From FACHB-T130 sp042747725 (GTDB lineage: Bacteria > Cyanobacteriota > Cyanobacteriia > Cyanobacteriales > FACHB-T130), in contig NZ_JBHZGO010000082.1 of NCBI RefSeq assembly GCF_042747725.1, positions 83,160 to 147,159 of the forward strand: DNA of 64,000 nt, read 5' to 3'. A program made the translations under genes and the position numbers. Shown here in pieces: positions 17,989-26,131 of the stretch. Every line of letters starts with the position of its first letter. The first letter of the stretch is position 1. The notes beneath the pieces are model-generated. The model had not been told where the DNA came from. It saw nothing but the letters and a program-made list of their open reading frames with translations, and did no database searches.

Positions 17989-20469
17989 ATGTTTCAACAC
18001 TTCACAGACAAAGCCGTTAGGGTAATTATGCTATCTCAGGAAGAAGCACGTCGCCTGGGACACAACCTCGTGGGCACCGAGCAACTCCTTTTAGGATTAA
18101 TTGCAGAAGGCACGGGTGTGGCGGCTAAAGTTCTGACCGACCAAGGCATCACCCTGCAATCATGCCGGATAGAAACCGAAAAAATTATTGGTCGGGGGTC
18201 TCGCTTTGTACCCTCTGAAATTCCCTTTACCCCTAAGGTGAAGCGGGTTTTCGAGCAAGCCTTTCTTGAGGCAAAGGCTTTCGGACATAACTATATTGGT
18301 CCGGAACACCTGCTGCTAGGGTTGATTCAAGAGGGGGAAGGAGTTGCCGCCAAAGTGCTGGCAAACCTGAACGCTGACCCGGCGAACATCCGTACCGCCG
18401 TGATTCGGAGGTTGGGAGAAGTCGCAGCCGTCTCCACTGGCAGTGGAGAAGATCGTTCGGCATCAGCACGTACTGACCGCAAAACCGCGACGTTAGATGA
18501 GTTTGGCACGAATCTGACCGCACTAGCAGCACAAGGCAAGCTCGATCCAGTCGTCGGTCGCACCAAAGAAATTGAACGCGCTATCCAGATTTTAGCTCGC
18601 CGCACCAAGAGTAACCCGGTTTTGATTGGAGAGCCAGGGGTTGGTAAAACGGCGATCGCTGAAGGTTTAGCTCAGCGTATTGTGAATAAAGACGTTCCTG
18701 GTTTCTTGGAAGATAAGCAGGTGATCGGTCTGGATATGGGTTCGCTGATCGCGGGTACCAAATTCCGGGGCGAATTTGAAGAACGCCTCAAGAAAATTGT
18801 GGAAGAAGTTCGGACATCGGGGAATATCATTCTGGTTGTTGACGAAGTGCATACGCTAGTTGGTGCGGGGTCAACTGAAGGTGGCATGGATGCCGCGAAT
18901 ATCCTCAAGCCAGCATTGGCGCGAGGCGAGTTGCAGTGCATGGGAATGACAACTCTGGATGAATACCGCCAGCACATTGAACGAGATGCCGCCTTAGAAC
19001 GTCGCTTCCAGCCGATTATGGTAGGCGCACCCAGCGTGAGTGAAACCATTGAGATTTTATTTGGTCTGCGCGATCGCTACGAGCAGCACCATAAAGTTAA
19101 AATCTCTGATATTGCTCTGGTTGCAGCCGCTCAGCTTAGCGATCGCTACATCTCAGATCGTTTCTTGCCAGATAAGGCAATTGACCTGATTGATGAAGCG
19201 GGTTCTCGCGTCCATCTGAGAAACAGCAAGTCTTCTGGTACTGGGCAACTGAAGCGCGAACTGCGTCAAGTGACCAAAGAGAAAGAAGAAGTTGTGAAGG
19301 CTCAAGACTTTGATAAAGCGGGACATCTGCGCGATCGCGAGTTGGAACTTGAGGCACAATTGAAAGCGATCGCTGACAACAAAAAGGCAGAAGTTATTAA
19401 CGCCGAAAACTCCCCAGTTGTTGGCGAAGAAGATATCGCTCAAATCGTTGCTTCCTGGACTGGAGTTCCTGTCAGCAAACTCACCGAATCCGAATCGGAG
19501 TTACTGCTGCACTTAGAAGATACCTTGCACCAGCGTCTCATCGGTCAAGAGGAAGCCGTCACCGCCGCCTCTAAGGCCATTCGCCGCGCCCGCGTCGGTC
19601 TAAAAGACCCCAACCGTCCCATCGCCAGCTTTATCTTCTCAGGTCCAACCGGAGTGGGCAAGACGGAACTTGCGAAGTCGTTGGCTGCTTACTTCTTCGG
19701 TTCCGAAGAAGCCATGATTCGACTGGATATGTCGGAATTCATGGAAAGCCACACGGTTTCCAAGCTGATTGGTTCGCCTCCCGGATACGTGGGATACAAC
19801 GAAGGCGGTCAGTTGACCGAAGCGGTGCGTCGCAAGCCTTACACGGTGGTACTGTTCGACGAAATCGAAAAAGCTCACCCCGATGTGTTCAATATGCTGC
19901 TGCAACTCTTGGATGACGGTCGCCTGACCGATGCTCAAGGTCGCACAGTAGACTTCAAGAACACCTTGATCGTCATGACCTCCAACATCGGTTCTAAAGT
20001 CATTGAGAAAGGCGGCGGCGGTCTAGGCTTCGAGGTATCCGACAATCAAGCTGAGGCTCAGTACAACCATGTTCGCGCTTTGGTGAATGAAGAACTCAAG
20101 CAATACTTCCGTCCTGAGTTTCTCAATCGTCTCGACGAGATCATTGTCTTCCGTCAGTTGACGAAGGACGAAGTGAAGCAAATTTCTGTTATCATGCTGC
20201 GCGAAATCTCCGAACGCTTGACCGAACAGGGAATTATTCTGGAAGTCAGCGATCGCTTCAAAGAGCGTGTCGTAACTGAAGGCTACAGTCCTGCTTACGG
20301 TGCAAGACCGTTGCGCCGTGCCATCATGCGACTCTTAGAAGACAACTTGGCTGAAGCCATGCTATCTGGCACTATTCAAGATGGAGACACTGCCATCATT
20401 GATGTTGACGATGACGGTCAGATTCGGGTAGTCAAATCCGAACAGCGAGAGTTACTTCCTGTAGCCTAA
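17989..20469 (+). CDS. clpC: ClpC, AAA+ unfoldase subunit of the Clp protease
   Basis: An 826-residue Hsp100 protein. Order: double Clp N-domain (about 1-150), NBD1 with Walker A GEPGVGKT (about 213) and Walker B ILVVDEVHT, a middle domain with a UVR motif (about 415-450, AQDFDKAGHLRDRELELE), NBD2 with Walker A GPTGVGKT (about 552) and Walker B VVLFDEIEKAHPD, and a C-terminal D2-small domain. GGGLGF (about residue 679) is the loop that docks onto ClpP/ClpR. In cyanobacteria ClpC is essential, feeding substrates to ClpP/R at the stroma-like cytosolic side. The UVR motif and the short middle domain distinguish it from ClpB. Length is normal. The start follows GAGGAAAG, a good Shine-Dalgarno. 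Confidence 0.97.
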   Translation: MFQHFTDKAVRVIMLSQEEARRLGHNLVGTEQLLLGLIAEGTGVAAKVLTDQGITLQSCRIETEKIIGRGSRFVPSEIPFTPKVKRVFEQAFLEAKAFGHNYIGPEHLLLGLIQEGEGVAAKVLANLNADPANIRTAVIRRLGEVAAVSTGSGEDRSASARTDRKTATLDEFGTNLTALAAQGKLDPVVGRTKEIERAIQILARRTKSNPVLIGEPGVGKTAIAEGLAQRIVNKDVPGFLEDKQVIGLDMGSLIAGTKFRGEFEERLKKIVEEVRTSGNIILVVDEVHTLVGAGSTEGGMDAANILKPALARGELQCMGMTTLDEYRQHIERDAALERRFQPIMVGAPSVSETIEILFGLRDRYEQHHKVKISDIALVAAAQLSDRYISDRFLPDKAIDLIDEAGSRVHLRNSKSSGTGQLKRELRQVTKEKEEVVKAQDFDKAGHLRDRELELEAQLKAIADNKKAEVINAENSPVVGEEDIAQIVASWTGVPVSKLTESESELLLHLEDTLHQRLIGQEEAVTAASKAIRRARVGLKDPNRPIASFIFSGPTGVGKTELAKSLAAYFFGSEEAMIRLDMSEFMESHTVSKLIGSPPGYVGYNEGGQLTEAVRRKPYTVVLFDEIEKAHPDVFNMLLQLLDDGRLTDAQGRTVDFKNTLIVMTSNIGSKVIEKGGGGLGFEVSDNQAEAQYNHVRALVNEELKQYFRPEFLNRLDEIIVFRQLTKDEVKQISVIMLREISERLTEQGIILEVSDRFKERVVTEGYSPAYGARPLRRAIMRLLEDNLAEAMLSGTIQDGDTAIIDVDDDGQIRVVKSEQRELLPVA

Positions 20470-20515
20470 AGGGCATGAGTTACGCAATTCATTAGCTAAG
20501 ATTTAGCATTTTCAT

Positions 20516-20546
20516 TCCCTGGCAGAAATGTCAGGGGATTTTTTTC
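20516..20546 (+). terminator. Rho-independent terminator of clpC
   Basis: TCCCTG (20516-20521) pairs with CAGGGGA (20532-20538, one bulged G) around a 10-base loop and is followed by a run of T at 20539-20545. It lies 47 bp after the clpC stop. Confidence 0.7.
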
Positions 20547-20582
20547 TTCAGTCAGGGGTTTAAACTCCTGGCTAATAGCTCA

Positions 20583-20694
20583 AGTCCACTTAAGTGGACT
20601 AATAACTGCTTTCCAGTCCACTTAAGTGGACTAATAACTGCTTTCCAGTCCACTTAAGTGGACTTTAGCTATTAGACCGGAACTTAAGTTCCGG
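20583..20694. repeat. Three tandem copies of an 18-bp perfect palindrome, 32-bp period
   Basis: AGTCCACTTAAGTGGACT occurs at 20583-20600, 20615-20632 and 20647-20664. Each copy is fully self-complementary; the 14-base spacers AATAACTGCTTTCC are identical. The array is flanked by inverted CTAATAGCT-like arms, and a further palindrome CCGGAACTTAAGTTCCGG lies at 20677-20694, ahead of a T-run, as in a terminator for the convergent higA side. The array sits between clpC and the HigBA module. Confidence 0.85.
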
Positions 20695-20731
20695 GCGGTT
20701 TTTTGAAAATGGTGCAAGATGTAAAGTTAAA

Positions 20732-21109
20732 TTATTTTTCATCAAAAAAAACGGCTGGCGAAATATGGAAAAAATTAGCCAATTTTTGAATATGTTCTAC
20801 CGTTAGCTGACGCTTACCGTTCAGCACTGCCGAAACGATGGACTCCGTTTTAAAAATAGGAACCAGGTCTTTCTGTCGGAGATTCAACTCAACCATGAGC
20901 GCTTTAATTAGCTCTACGCCCTGAAGAGTAGGTAGAGGATGGTGAAGTTCTTCGTAATCGTGGACTAAACTACCTAACACATTGAGATAGTCCTGCTCGT
21001 CTGCTGTCAGAGTACCGCGATCTATCAAAGAATCTATCACCTGTTGCGTAGCAATAAAATCCTCTTCTGTAGCGATGGGACGCGGAGGAAAAGCCTTGAG
21101 TAGTGACAT
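20732..21109 (-). CDS. higA: HigA-type antitoxin (helix-turn-helix)
   Basis: About 125 residues from ATG 21109 (MSLLKAFPPRPIATEEDF). An ATG at 21172 would add 21 residues that overlap the toxin gene by 50 bp and do not look conserved. The C-terminal half is an XRE-type HTH: LNLRQKDLVPIFKTESIVSA followed by LNGKRQLTVEHIQKLANFF. The N-terminal IDRGTLTADEQDYLNVLGSL segment is typical of the HigA family. It neutralises the HigB mRNA interferase and represses its own operon. It is encoded downstream of the toxin, in the reversed order typical of hig modules, 13 bp after the toxin stop with this start. Confidence 0.85.
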   Translation of the reverse strand: MSLLKAFPPRPIATEEDFIATQQVIDSLIDRGTLTADEQDYLNVLGSLVHDYEELHHPLPTLQGVELIKALMVELNLRQKDLVPIFKTESIVSAVLNGKRQLTVEHIQKLANFFHISPAVFFDEK

Positions 21110-21122
21110 ATACTCGCTAGTG

Positions 21123-21425
21123 CTACGTGTACCAGAGGTCGTTTTTCCAGTCTTCTGTGTCGTATTCTGCATAGGTCAGGACATTGCGAATAAAAATTTT
21201 TTTGTACTTATAATCTACCAAAGCAATCAGGCGATAGTTATTACCACAGATGTTAAAAACGGTCAGATTTTTAACTTGATCGGCTGAAGGTAATATTACT
21301 CTAAGGTCTACAAAATTTTCCCACTGAGCCTCTTTTGTGTGGTCGTACCACAACTGAAGGCTCGTTTGAGAATTGGGGTGTTTTCCCCAAAAATCTTTGA
21401 GTCTTTTGTAGGTGATAATGTGCAT
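21123..21425 (-). CDS. higB: HigB-type mRNA interferase toxin
   Basis: A 100-residue protein of the HigB/RelE superfamily: MHIITYKRLKDFWGKHPNS, a central LTVFNICGNNYRLIALVDYK and the C-terminal KKIFIRNVLTYAEYDTEDW, the usual HigB profile. The family cleaves mRNA, often at the ribosome. Its gene is first in the operon with the HTH antitoxin behind it. Full length and no disruption are visible, so the module may be functional. Confidence 0.88.
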   Translation of the reverse strand: MHIITYKRLKDFWGKHPNSQTSLQLWYDHTKEAQWENFVDLRVILPSADQVKNLTVFNICGNNYRLIALVDYKYKKIFIRNVLTYAEYDTEDWKNDLWYT

Positions 21426-21592
21426 GAGAGCCTTTTTACAGGCTTACTATAAGCAATTTGCGAAGTTAATGTCAAACAAACTGGTGAGAGCGATCGCATT
21501 CCCATTTATGCACAGATGTGAATTCATGCCAAAATTATATTTAGTGTTTCAGGCGATCGCGTTCTGGGAAATCTCAGCAAAAAGGAATTTAT

Positions 21593-22123
21593 ATGGTTTC
21601 TGATTCAATTTTCTATACCTACATGGATAGCCCTCTGGGACGTATCTTAATCGCGCAAAACTCAGTTGGGCTAGTGGCGATAGACTTTCAAGAAGGGCTG
21701 GCTGCAAAGTCTCCAGAAACTGCTTGGCATTTCCAAAAGAAGCTAAACGGTAACGCCGTCGATCAACTTCAGGCATATTTTAATGGCGAATTGCATCAAT
21801 TCACGCTATCGCTTGCCCCCATAGGTACACTGTTTCAACAGCAAGTTTGGACAGCACTCCAGTCGATTCCTTACGGTCAAACGATATCTTATGGAGAACT
21901 GGCGAAAAAAATAGGATTGCCAACAGCAGCGCGTGCTGTTGGAGCAGCCAACGGGAAAAATCCTCTATGTATTATTGTGCCTTGTCACCGTGTTATCGGC
22001 AGCAACGGCACACTTACAGGTTTTAGAGGTGGAGTCCGTCTTAAAGAAGGTTTACTGGAACTTGAGCACAGACATAGTGCAAAACCTAGTCTGCAATTGA
22101 CAATAGCTTTGAGCAACAGTTAA
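21593..22123 (+). CDS. ogt: Methylated-DNA--protein-cysteine methyltransferase
   Basis: A 176-residue DNA repair protein that transfers the alkyl group from O6-alkylguanine to its own cysteine. The active-site motif IVPCHRVIG is intact, preceded by AARAVGAANGKNPL and IPYGQTISYGELA (HTH arginine-finger region). After the catalytic motif comes TGFRGGVRLKEGLLELE. The length is typical of Ogt-type proteins without an Ada regulatory domain. It is divergent from higB and appears monocistronic. Confidence 0.93.
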   Translation: MVSDSIFYTYMDSPLGRILIAQNSVGLVAIDFQEGLAAKSPETAWHFQKKLNGNAVDQLQAYFNGELHQFTLSLAPIGTLFQQQVWTALQSIPYGQTISYGELAKKIGLPTAARAVGAANGKNPLCIIVPCHRVIGSNGTLTGFRGGVRLKEGLLELEHRHSAKPSLQLTIALSNS

Positions 22124-22346
22124 AGGCGCAATCGCCAGAATTGTTCTGTTTCTGGAAGACATTTTTTGATGCTACCTTTAATGATGCGATCGCCAATGCG
22201 AACCAGCATAACTACTTATGACAGGTAGGTTGCTTTGAAACTAGATAATATGGCGAACTTATTTGGAATTAGAACTTATTTTGTAGAATTTGCCAAGCTT
22301 GCATCAGTAGGTAAAGGGGCTATTGTTTCTAGCCTACAATTAGGTT

Positions 22347-22763
22347 ATGCCTAGATTAGACATCATCCATGACGCTATAAAAAATGCGCTGATAAAGGAT
22401 GGCTGGACAATTACAGACGATCCCTATGTCATTCAGTATCGAAGAACAACGTTATACGCCGATCTAGGTGCTGAACGTCCGATCGCAGCTGAACGGGATA
22501 GGCAAAAGCTTGTCGTTGAAGTGAAAAGCTTTCTTGGTGCATCAAAAATACAAGACTTAAAAGAAACTCTCGGTCAGTACGATATTTACCGTTATCTTCT
22601 GGAGGAAACAGCACCAGACCGTAAACTTTATGTTGCTGTCAGTACAGTCGCTCATAACACCTTTTTCAAGCAAGATGTAATTCAACTCATTCTTAGTAGA
22701 CATCAGCTTCCACTCATTGTCGTAAATATAGAGACAGAGGAAATTACGCAATGGATAAATTAA
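22347..22763 (+). CDS. xisH: XisH family protein (fdxN element excision controlling factor homologue)
   Basis: A 138-residue XisH protein: MPRLDIIHDAIKNALIKDGW, DLGAERPIAAERDRQKLVVE and VEVKSFLGASKIQDLKETLG. The D...E-x-K arrangement (YADLGAE, then VEVKSF) resembles the PD-(D/E)XK nuclease signature, so a nuclease fold is likely. In Anabaena, XisH and XisI are needed with the recombinase XisF to excise the fdxN element, but the pair is scattered through cyanobacteria without such elements, as here, where no recombinase is present. It overlaps xisI by 13 bp, implying translational coupling. Confidence 0.9.
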   Translation: MPRLDIIHDAIKNALIKDGWTITDDPYVIQYRRTTLYADLGAERPIAAERDRQKLVVEVKSFLGASKIQDLKETLGQYDIYRYLLEETAPDRKLYVAVSTVAHNTFFKQDVIQLILSRHQLPLIVVNIETEEITQWIN

Positions 22764-23095
22764 CTGAGTATCCCAAGCTGATTAAACAGATATTGTTTGA
22801 GTATGTAGAATTGTGCAACCGCAGTCCCGATAGAGAAATCGAGACATTCTTGATTGTGGATGAACCAAAGGGACATTATATCTGGATGAACCTTGGTTGG
22901 CAGAACGGCGATCGCATTGCTGGCATGACCGTCTATGTTCGTATTCGTGATGGTAAGTTTTGGATCGAAGAAGATTGGACTGAAGATGGCATTGCTACTG
23001 ACCTAGTTCGTGCAGGTGTCCCCAAAGAAGATATTGTGTTAGCATTCCACGAGCCTAAGATGCGACAGTATACAGACTTTGCAGTTGCATCATAG
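22751..23095 (+). CDS. xisI: XisI family protein
   Basis: A 114-residue XisI protein: MDKLTEYPKLIKQILFEYVE, HYIWMNLGWQNGDRIAGMTV, GKFWIEEDWTEDGIATDLVR and a closing VLAFHEPKMRQYTDFAVAS. It is always found with XisH, and the overlapping ATG inside the xisH end fits a co-translated complex. Its biochemical role is unknown. Pairing with a nuclease-like partner makes an immunity or regulatory role conceivable (inference). Confidence 0.9.
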   Translation: MDKLTEYPKLIKQILFEYVELCNRSPDREIETFLIVDEPKGHYIWMNLGWQNGDRIAGMTVYVRIRDGKFWIEEDWTEDGIATDLVRAGVPKEDIVLAFHEPKMRQYTDFAVAS

Positions 23096-23342
23096 CGGTG
23101 CAGGCTAATACATTGATGGAGCCGGAGGAGCGATATTGGTGGGGTTGCAAAGGCGATGCGCTAAGGCGTGTTTATTTGGGAAAAATGCTCAGTTTTGTGT
23201 TCATTTGATGCTCAGTAATTGTGGTTTATGTTCATGCTTGCGCTCGAAGCATTCTAGTATAAGCTTTTAGCAAATTACTCCCGCCCAACAAAGTATAAAT
23301 TTGGTATAACTAAAGTGTGTCAACTACTTGAGGAGTCAGCCC

Positions 23343-23579
23343 TTGAAAACCGCTATTTCTCTTACTGACCCAATTTTTGAAGAAGCTGAGGCACTTGCTC
23401 AACAGTTGGGTATGTCTCGGAGTGAACTCTACACGAAAGCATTGAAAGCATATTTGAAGCGATATAACCGAGAGCGAATGTTATCGCAACTAAACGAGGT
23501 TTACTCTCAAGAGTCATCAGAATTAGACCCAGTAATGGTAAAAATGCAGTTTATGTCTCTACCGCATGAGGATTGGTAG
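23343..23579 (+). CDS. Ribbon-helix-helix antitoxin
   Basis: A 78-residue protein starting at TTG 23343 (MKTAISLTDPIFEEAEALAQ). The start is set by GAGGAG 7 bases upstream; a TTG at 23328 lies before that site. An RHH DNA-binding N-terminus is followed by LGMSRSELYTKALKAYLKRY and an acidic C-terminal tail, likely the toxin-binding part. Its stop codon overlaps the GTG start of a MazF-like gene (TAGTG), the classic antitoxin/toxin junction. Confidence 0.82.
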   Translation: MKTAISLTDPIFEEAEALAQQLGMSRSELYTKALKAYLKRYNRERMLSQLNEVYSQESSELDPVMVKMQFMSLPHEDW

Positions 23580-23917
23580 TGTATCGCGGAGAGATTTAAT
23601 GGGCAAATTTACCTGACCCAATGGGTTCAGAACCTGGCTATCGTAGACCAGTCCTAATTATTCAGGATGATACATTCACCCAAAGTCGTCTTAGGACGGT
23701 AATAGTTGTTATTATCACTTCCAATATAAAACTTGCGATCGCACCGGGCAATGTTTTATTATCCCGTGATACCACGGGTTTATCCAGAGATTCTGTTGCA
23801 AATGTCTCCCAGATATTCACTGTGGACAAAGCATTTTTGACTGAGCGTATTGGTTCATTACCAGTGAGTTTGCAAGAAGAGGTAGATGAAGGTTTACGAG
23901 CAGTTCTATACCTTTGA
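23579..23917 (+). pseudogene. MazF/PemK-like toxin with an early nonsense codon
   Basis: From GTG 23579 the frame reads VYRGEI, then TAA at 23597-23599, then WANLPDPMGSEPGYRRPVLI and on to LRAVLYL at 23917. Intact family members read YRGEIYWANLPDP here, so a tyrosine codon TAT has become TAA. Everything downstream is open and well preserved (GSEPGYRRPVLIIQDD, TGLSRDSVANVSQI). ATG 23621 could restart translation but would lose the first beta strand, which carries part of the active site in MazF. It is probably inactive; the upstream antitoxin remains intact. Confidence 0.75.
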
Positions 23918-23934
23918 TGATTAAGGTTCTTCAA

Positions 23935-24422
23935 CTACGACCTGAATCGCTCAAGTGCGAATCAGGATATCATCGACGACAGGACTAGCGATCGCACAGG
24001 GAATTTTTATCCGCAGAAACCAGTTAGATAGCAGTGAGCCTGAAGCAGAAATGAGCGATTCTGCTTCGCCGGGGAGGAAGCGATCGCAATCTTGAATATT
24101 CCGCAGACCACGCTAGTTTAAGAATATCGTGTTGGGGAGGAAGCGATCGCTACTTGCACTATCAGAATTTCCCTTGCTTAAAAGTGACCGACGAGCAATT
24201 TCTTCAATTGTCATGGCAAATCCTGAATGTCATCTATCCGAAGTTAAGATGTCAGAAGGTAATTTGTAGGACAATACCACAAGGGGTTTTGGCTGGAAGT
24301 GGCTTTGAAGCATAATGCTTGTCAAACATCTGTTTCCTCGCTATAGTGTAGATACTCTGTATATACCTAATTATAGGAAAGCTGAGTATAGAGATCGGTT
24401 TCGCTAGATGGAGATTCAGACT
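23935..24422. other. Intergenic region with HIP1 sites and a possible Uma2 fragment
   Basis: No intact gene is seen. Three HIP1 sites lie at about 23990-24150, beside a TGCGAATCAG-type motif that recurs at other places in the window. At about 24183-24230 a short frame reads VTDEQFLQLS and then, one frame away, MANPE, resembling the start of Uma2-family proteins. This is too short to be more than a possible remnant. AATGCTTGTCAAACAT to ATATACCTAATTATAGG (24315-24376) may carry the mazE promoter. Confidence 0.35.
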
Positions 24423-24665
24423 ATGGCTGCAACTGTTGCAAAGTGGGGAAACAGTCTTGCTGTTCGGATTCCACAGAATTTAGCCAAGGAAATCCATTTA
24501 GCTGAAGGGGCTGAGATAGATATTAGTGTGGTAGATGGAACTCTAGTAATTAAGCCCAGAAGTCGAAAGCGTTACTCGCTTGATGAGCTTATTAAGGGAA
24601 TCACACCGGAGAATCTTCACGCTGAAATTGATAGTGGAATAGCTGTAGGAAATGAAGTTTGGTAG
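24423..24665 (+). CDS. mazE: MazE-type antitoxin (AbrB-like fold)
   Basis: About 80 residues from ATG 24423 (MAATVAKWGNSLAVRIPQNL), preceded by GGAG 8 bases upstream; ATG 24408 would add 5 residues. The SpoVT/AbrB swapped-hairpin barrel is visible: KWGNSLAVRIP, LAEGAEIDISVVDGTLVIKP. The C-terminal SLDELIKGITPENLHAEID tail is the segment that binds MazF in this family. It overlaps the toxin start by 7 bp. Confidence 0.9.
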   Translation: MAATVAKWGNSLAVRIPQNLAKEIHLAEGAEIDISVVDGTLVIKPRSRKRYSLDELIKGITPENLHAEIDSGIAVGNEVW

Positions 24666-25006
24666 TACAAGCAAATTTGTATATTCCCAGCCGAGGACAT
24701 ATCGTTTACTTGGACTACGATCCGACAAAGGGGCACGAACAGAGGGGTCATAGACCAGCTTTTGTAATCTCGCCTCTTGCTTATAACCAGAAAAGCTCCC
24801 TGGCTTTGTTCATGCCTATCACAAAACAACAAAAAGGGTATCCTTTTGAAGTTCTCTTGCCATCTGGATTGAAGATTCAGGGGGTTATTCTTGCAGACCA
24901 GATCAAGTGTTTAGACTGGAAAGCTCGTGGTGTTCAATTTGTCGAGTCCGTGCCAGAAAGTGTGATTGAGGAAGTACAAGCAAAAATTGAGCCACTGTTG
25001 CTGTAA
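24659..25006 (+). CDS. mazF: MazF-type endoribonuclease toxin
   Basis: A 115-residue protein starting at TTG 24659. It has YIPSRGHIVYLDYDPTKGHE, then QRGHRPAFVISPLAYN, and later LPSGLKIQGVILADQIKCLD, matching the MazF/PemK fold with the conserved Arg after the first strand and the Asp-Gln in the second half. It cleaves RNA at specific short sites. The 7-bp overlap with mazE indicates a coupled operon. Unlike the MazF-like gene 0.9 kb upstream, this one is intact. Confidence 0.9.
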   Translation: MVVQANLYIPSRGHIVYLDYDPTKGHEQRGHRPAFVISPLAYNQKSSLALFMPITKQQKGYPFEVLLPSGLKIQGVILADQIKCLDWKARGVQFVESVPESVIEEVQAKIEPLLL

Positions 25007-25094
25007 CAAGCATTCAATAGAAGGGTTGGAGACAAGTAAAAAGCACCGTGTATGCTCAAAACTCTTGATTCATGCTGCTGACAAAGTTACAACA

Positions 25095-25324
25095 ATGGTT
25101 GGTTCACCTCAATTCAGAATTCCTTGTTACCTAGATATTACCAATGAGCAATTTATGCAAATGGTTAAGGAAAATTCCGAATTGAGGATGGAATCAAACT
25201 ACTCAGGGAGAATCAAGTGTCATGGCACCTACACAGTAGCGATCGCTTAGGCTGGTTAATCGCTCCGAGAACTCGACAAGTTAAAATCTATCGCCCCAGT
25301 CAGATTTTAGATTCAATTATTTAA
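25095..25324 (+). pseudogene. Uma2-family endonuclease remnant with internal deletion
   Basis: The first part (from about 25095) reads IPCYLDITNEQFMQMVKENS and ELRMES, the N-terminal helix of Uma2 (DUF820) proteins. The last part, in another frame (25247-25324), reads LGWLIAPRTRQVKIYRPSQ and ends ILDSII, the C-terminal strand of the same family. The intact homologue at 39197-39772 shows LGWLIDPQNQRVEIYRQ in the same place. About 120 residues of the catalytic middle are missing, so this is dead. It overlaps the end of the PII-like gene by 4 bp. Confidence 0.65.
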
Positions 25325-25620
25325 TCAAACAAACCTTCTATCTTTTGACGAAAGGCAATTAAGGCATGATTGATCGAGAACTCCTTCAGGTCTTCTAGCA
25401 ATTGGTCTGATATCTCTTTTGTCACAATGGTTTTGACTTCAATGTTGGTGTTATAGCCAGCGATATCTCCCATGCGTCTACCGTGACTACCAGCGCCCTT
25501 GGCTGGAATAATCGTGTAGCCAGAAGCACCCAATGTGCTGAGTAACTTAACTAGGCGATCTTGCAATACCGTTTCGCAAATGATCGTGACGAGATAGCCC
25601 TGGCTGTGAGAAGTGGTCAT
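25321..25620 (-). CDS. PII-like (GlnB superfamily) signalling protein
   Basis: A 99-residue protein with a ferredoxin-like PII trace: GYLVTIICETVLQDRLVKLL, LGASGYTIIPAKGAGSHGRR, NIEVKTIVTKEISDQLLEDL and a closing NHALIAFRQKIEGLFD. It is shorter than GlnB (112 residues), and the long T-loop with its Ser49/Tyr51 site is not recognisable; a GAGSHGRRMGDIAGYN stretch lies in that position. PII-like proteins bind nucleotides or second messengers and usually sit beside a transporter they control. None is adjacent here, so the partner is unknown. Confidence 0.65.
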   Translation of the reverse strand: MTTSHSQGYLVTIICETVLQDRLVKLLSTLGASGYTIIPAKGAGSHGRRMGDIAGYNTNIEVKTIVTKEISDQLLEDLKEFSINHALIAFRQKIEGLFD

Positions 25621-26131
25621 AAAAATTTTAGGAACTGTTGTTTACTCATTATTCCACGGCGCAGTTGCAGGCTGGGGGAAGGCACCTAACAATCTGCTTA
25701 AGGATAGAGAAGCACAAAGCTACGATTGAAGTGATTAGAAGATGTTTAAGAAGCTAGTTTTCTAGTAAAAAAGATAGACTCATATCTTGCACCTGGCGGT
25801 TTCAACCGCTCAGCGACAGCGGGCACACAAACGAAACCTGACGAGAGCAGGTTACAAAACCCTTAATTTTCGGGTAATCCGCGCTGGCGGACTTAGACAG
25901 ATCGACCTCTCCCCCAGCCCCTCCCCGATGCGGAGAGGGGAGGAAGACTCTGGTTCCCCCAACCCTTGTAGGGAAGGGGGCTAGGGGGTTAGGTCTAGGC
26001 GTACCGCACTCAAGTAAGAACCGCTATAGCTCCAAAATTCTATTCTGAGGGCTTGGTGCAAGATAGATTAAGAGGGATAGAAGGCATTCCAGGCTGACGG
26101 ATGAGTGGCGCTGCATTCAAGAGGAAGCTGT
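25621..26131. repeat. Intergenic region with C-rich dispersed repeat
   Basis: No gene is seen. Positions about 25905-25995 hold two inverted C/G-rich motifs: CTCTCCCCCAGCCCCTCCCC with its partial complement GCGGAGAGGGG, then CCCCCAACCCTTGTAGGG with GGAAGGGGGCTAGGGGG. This is a dispersed repeat style common in cyanobacterial genomes. The 25800-25870 part contains an apparent stretch of low-complexity purine-rich sequence without coding potential. Confidence 0.5.

Noticed and set aside
20583..20664. CRISPR-like periodicity
   Set aside because: Only three units, the spacers are identical, and the repeats are full palindromes; no cas genes nearby.
24966..25250. A 94-codon gene after mazF
   Set aside because: Its second half matches the Uma2 N-terminus and the Uma2 C-terminus follows in another frame, so it is a remnant, not an intact gene.
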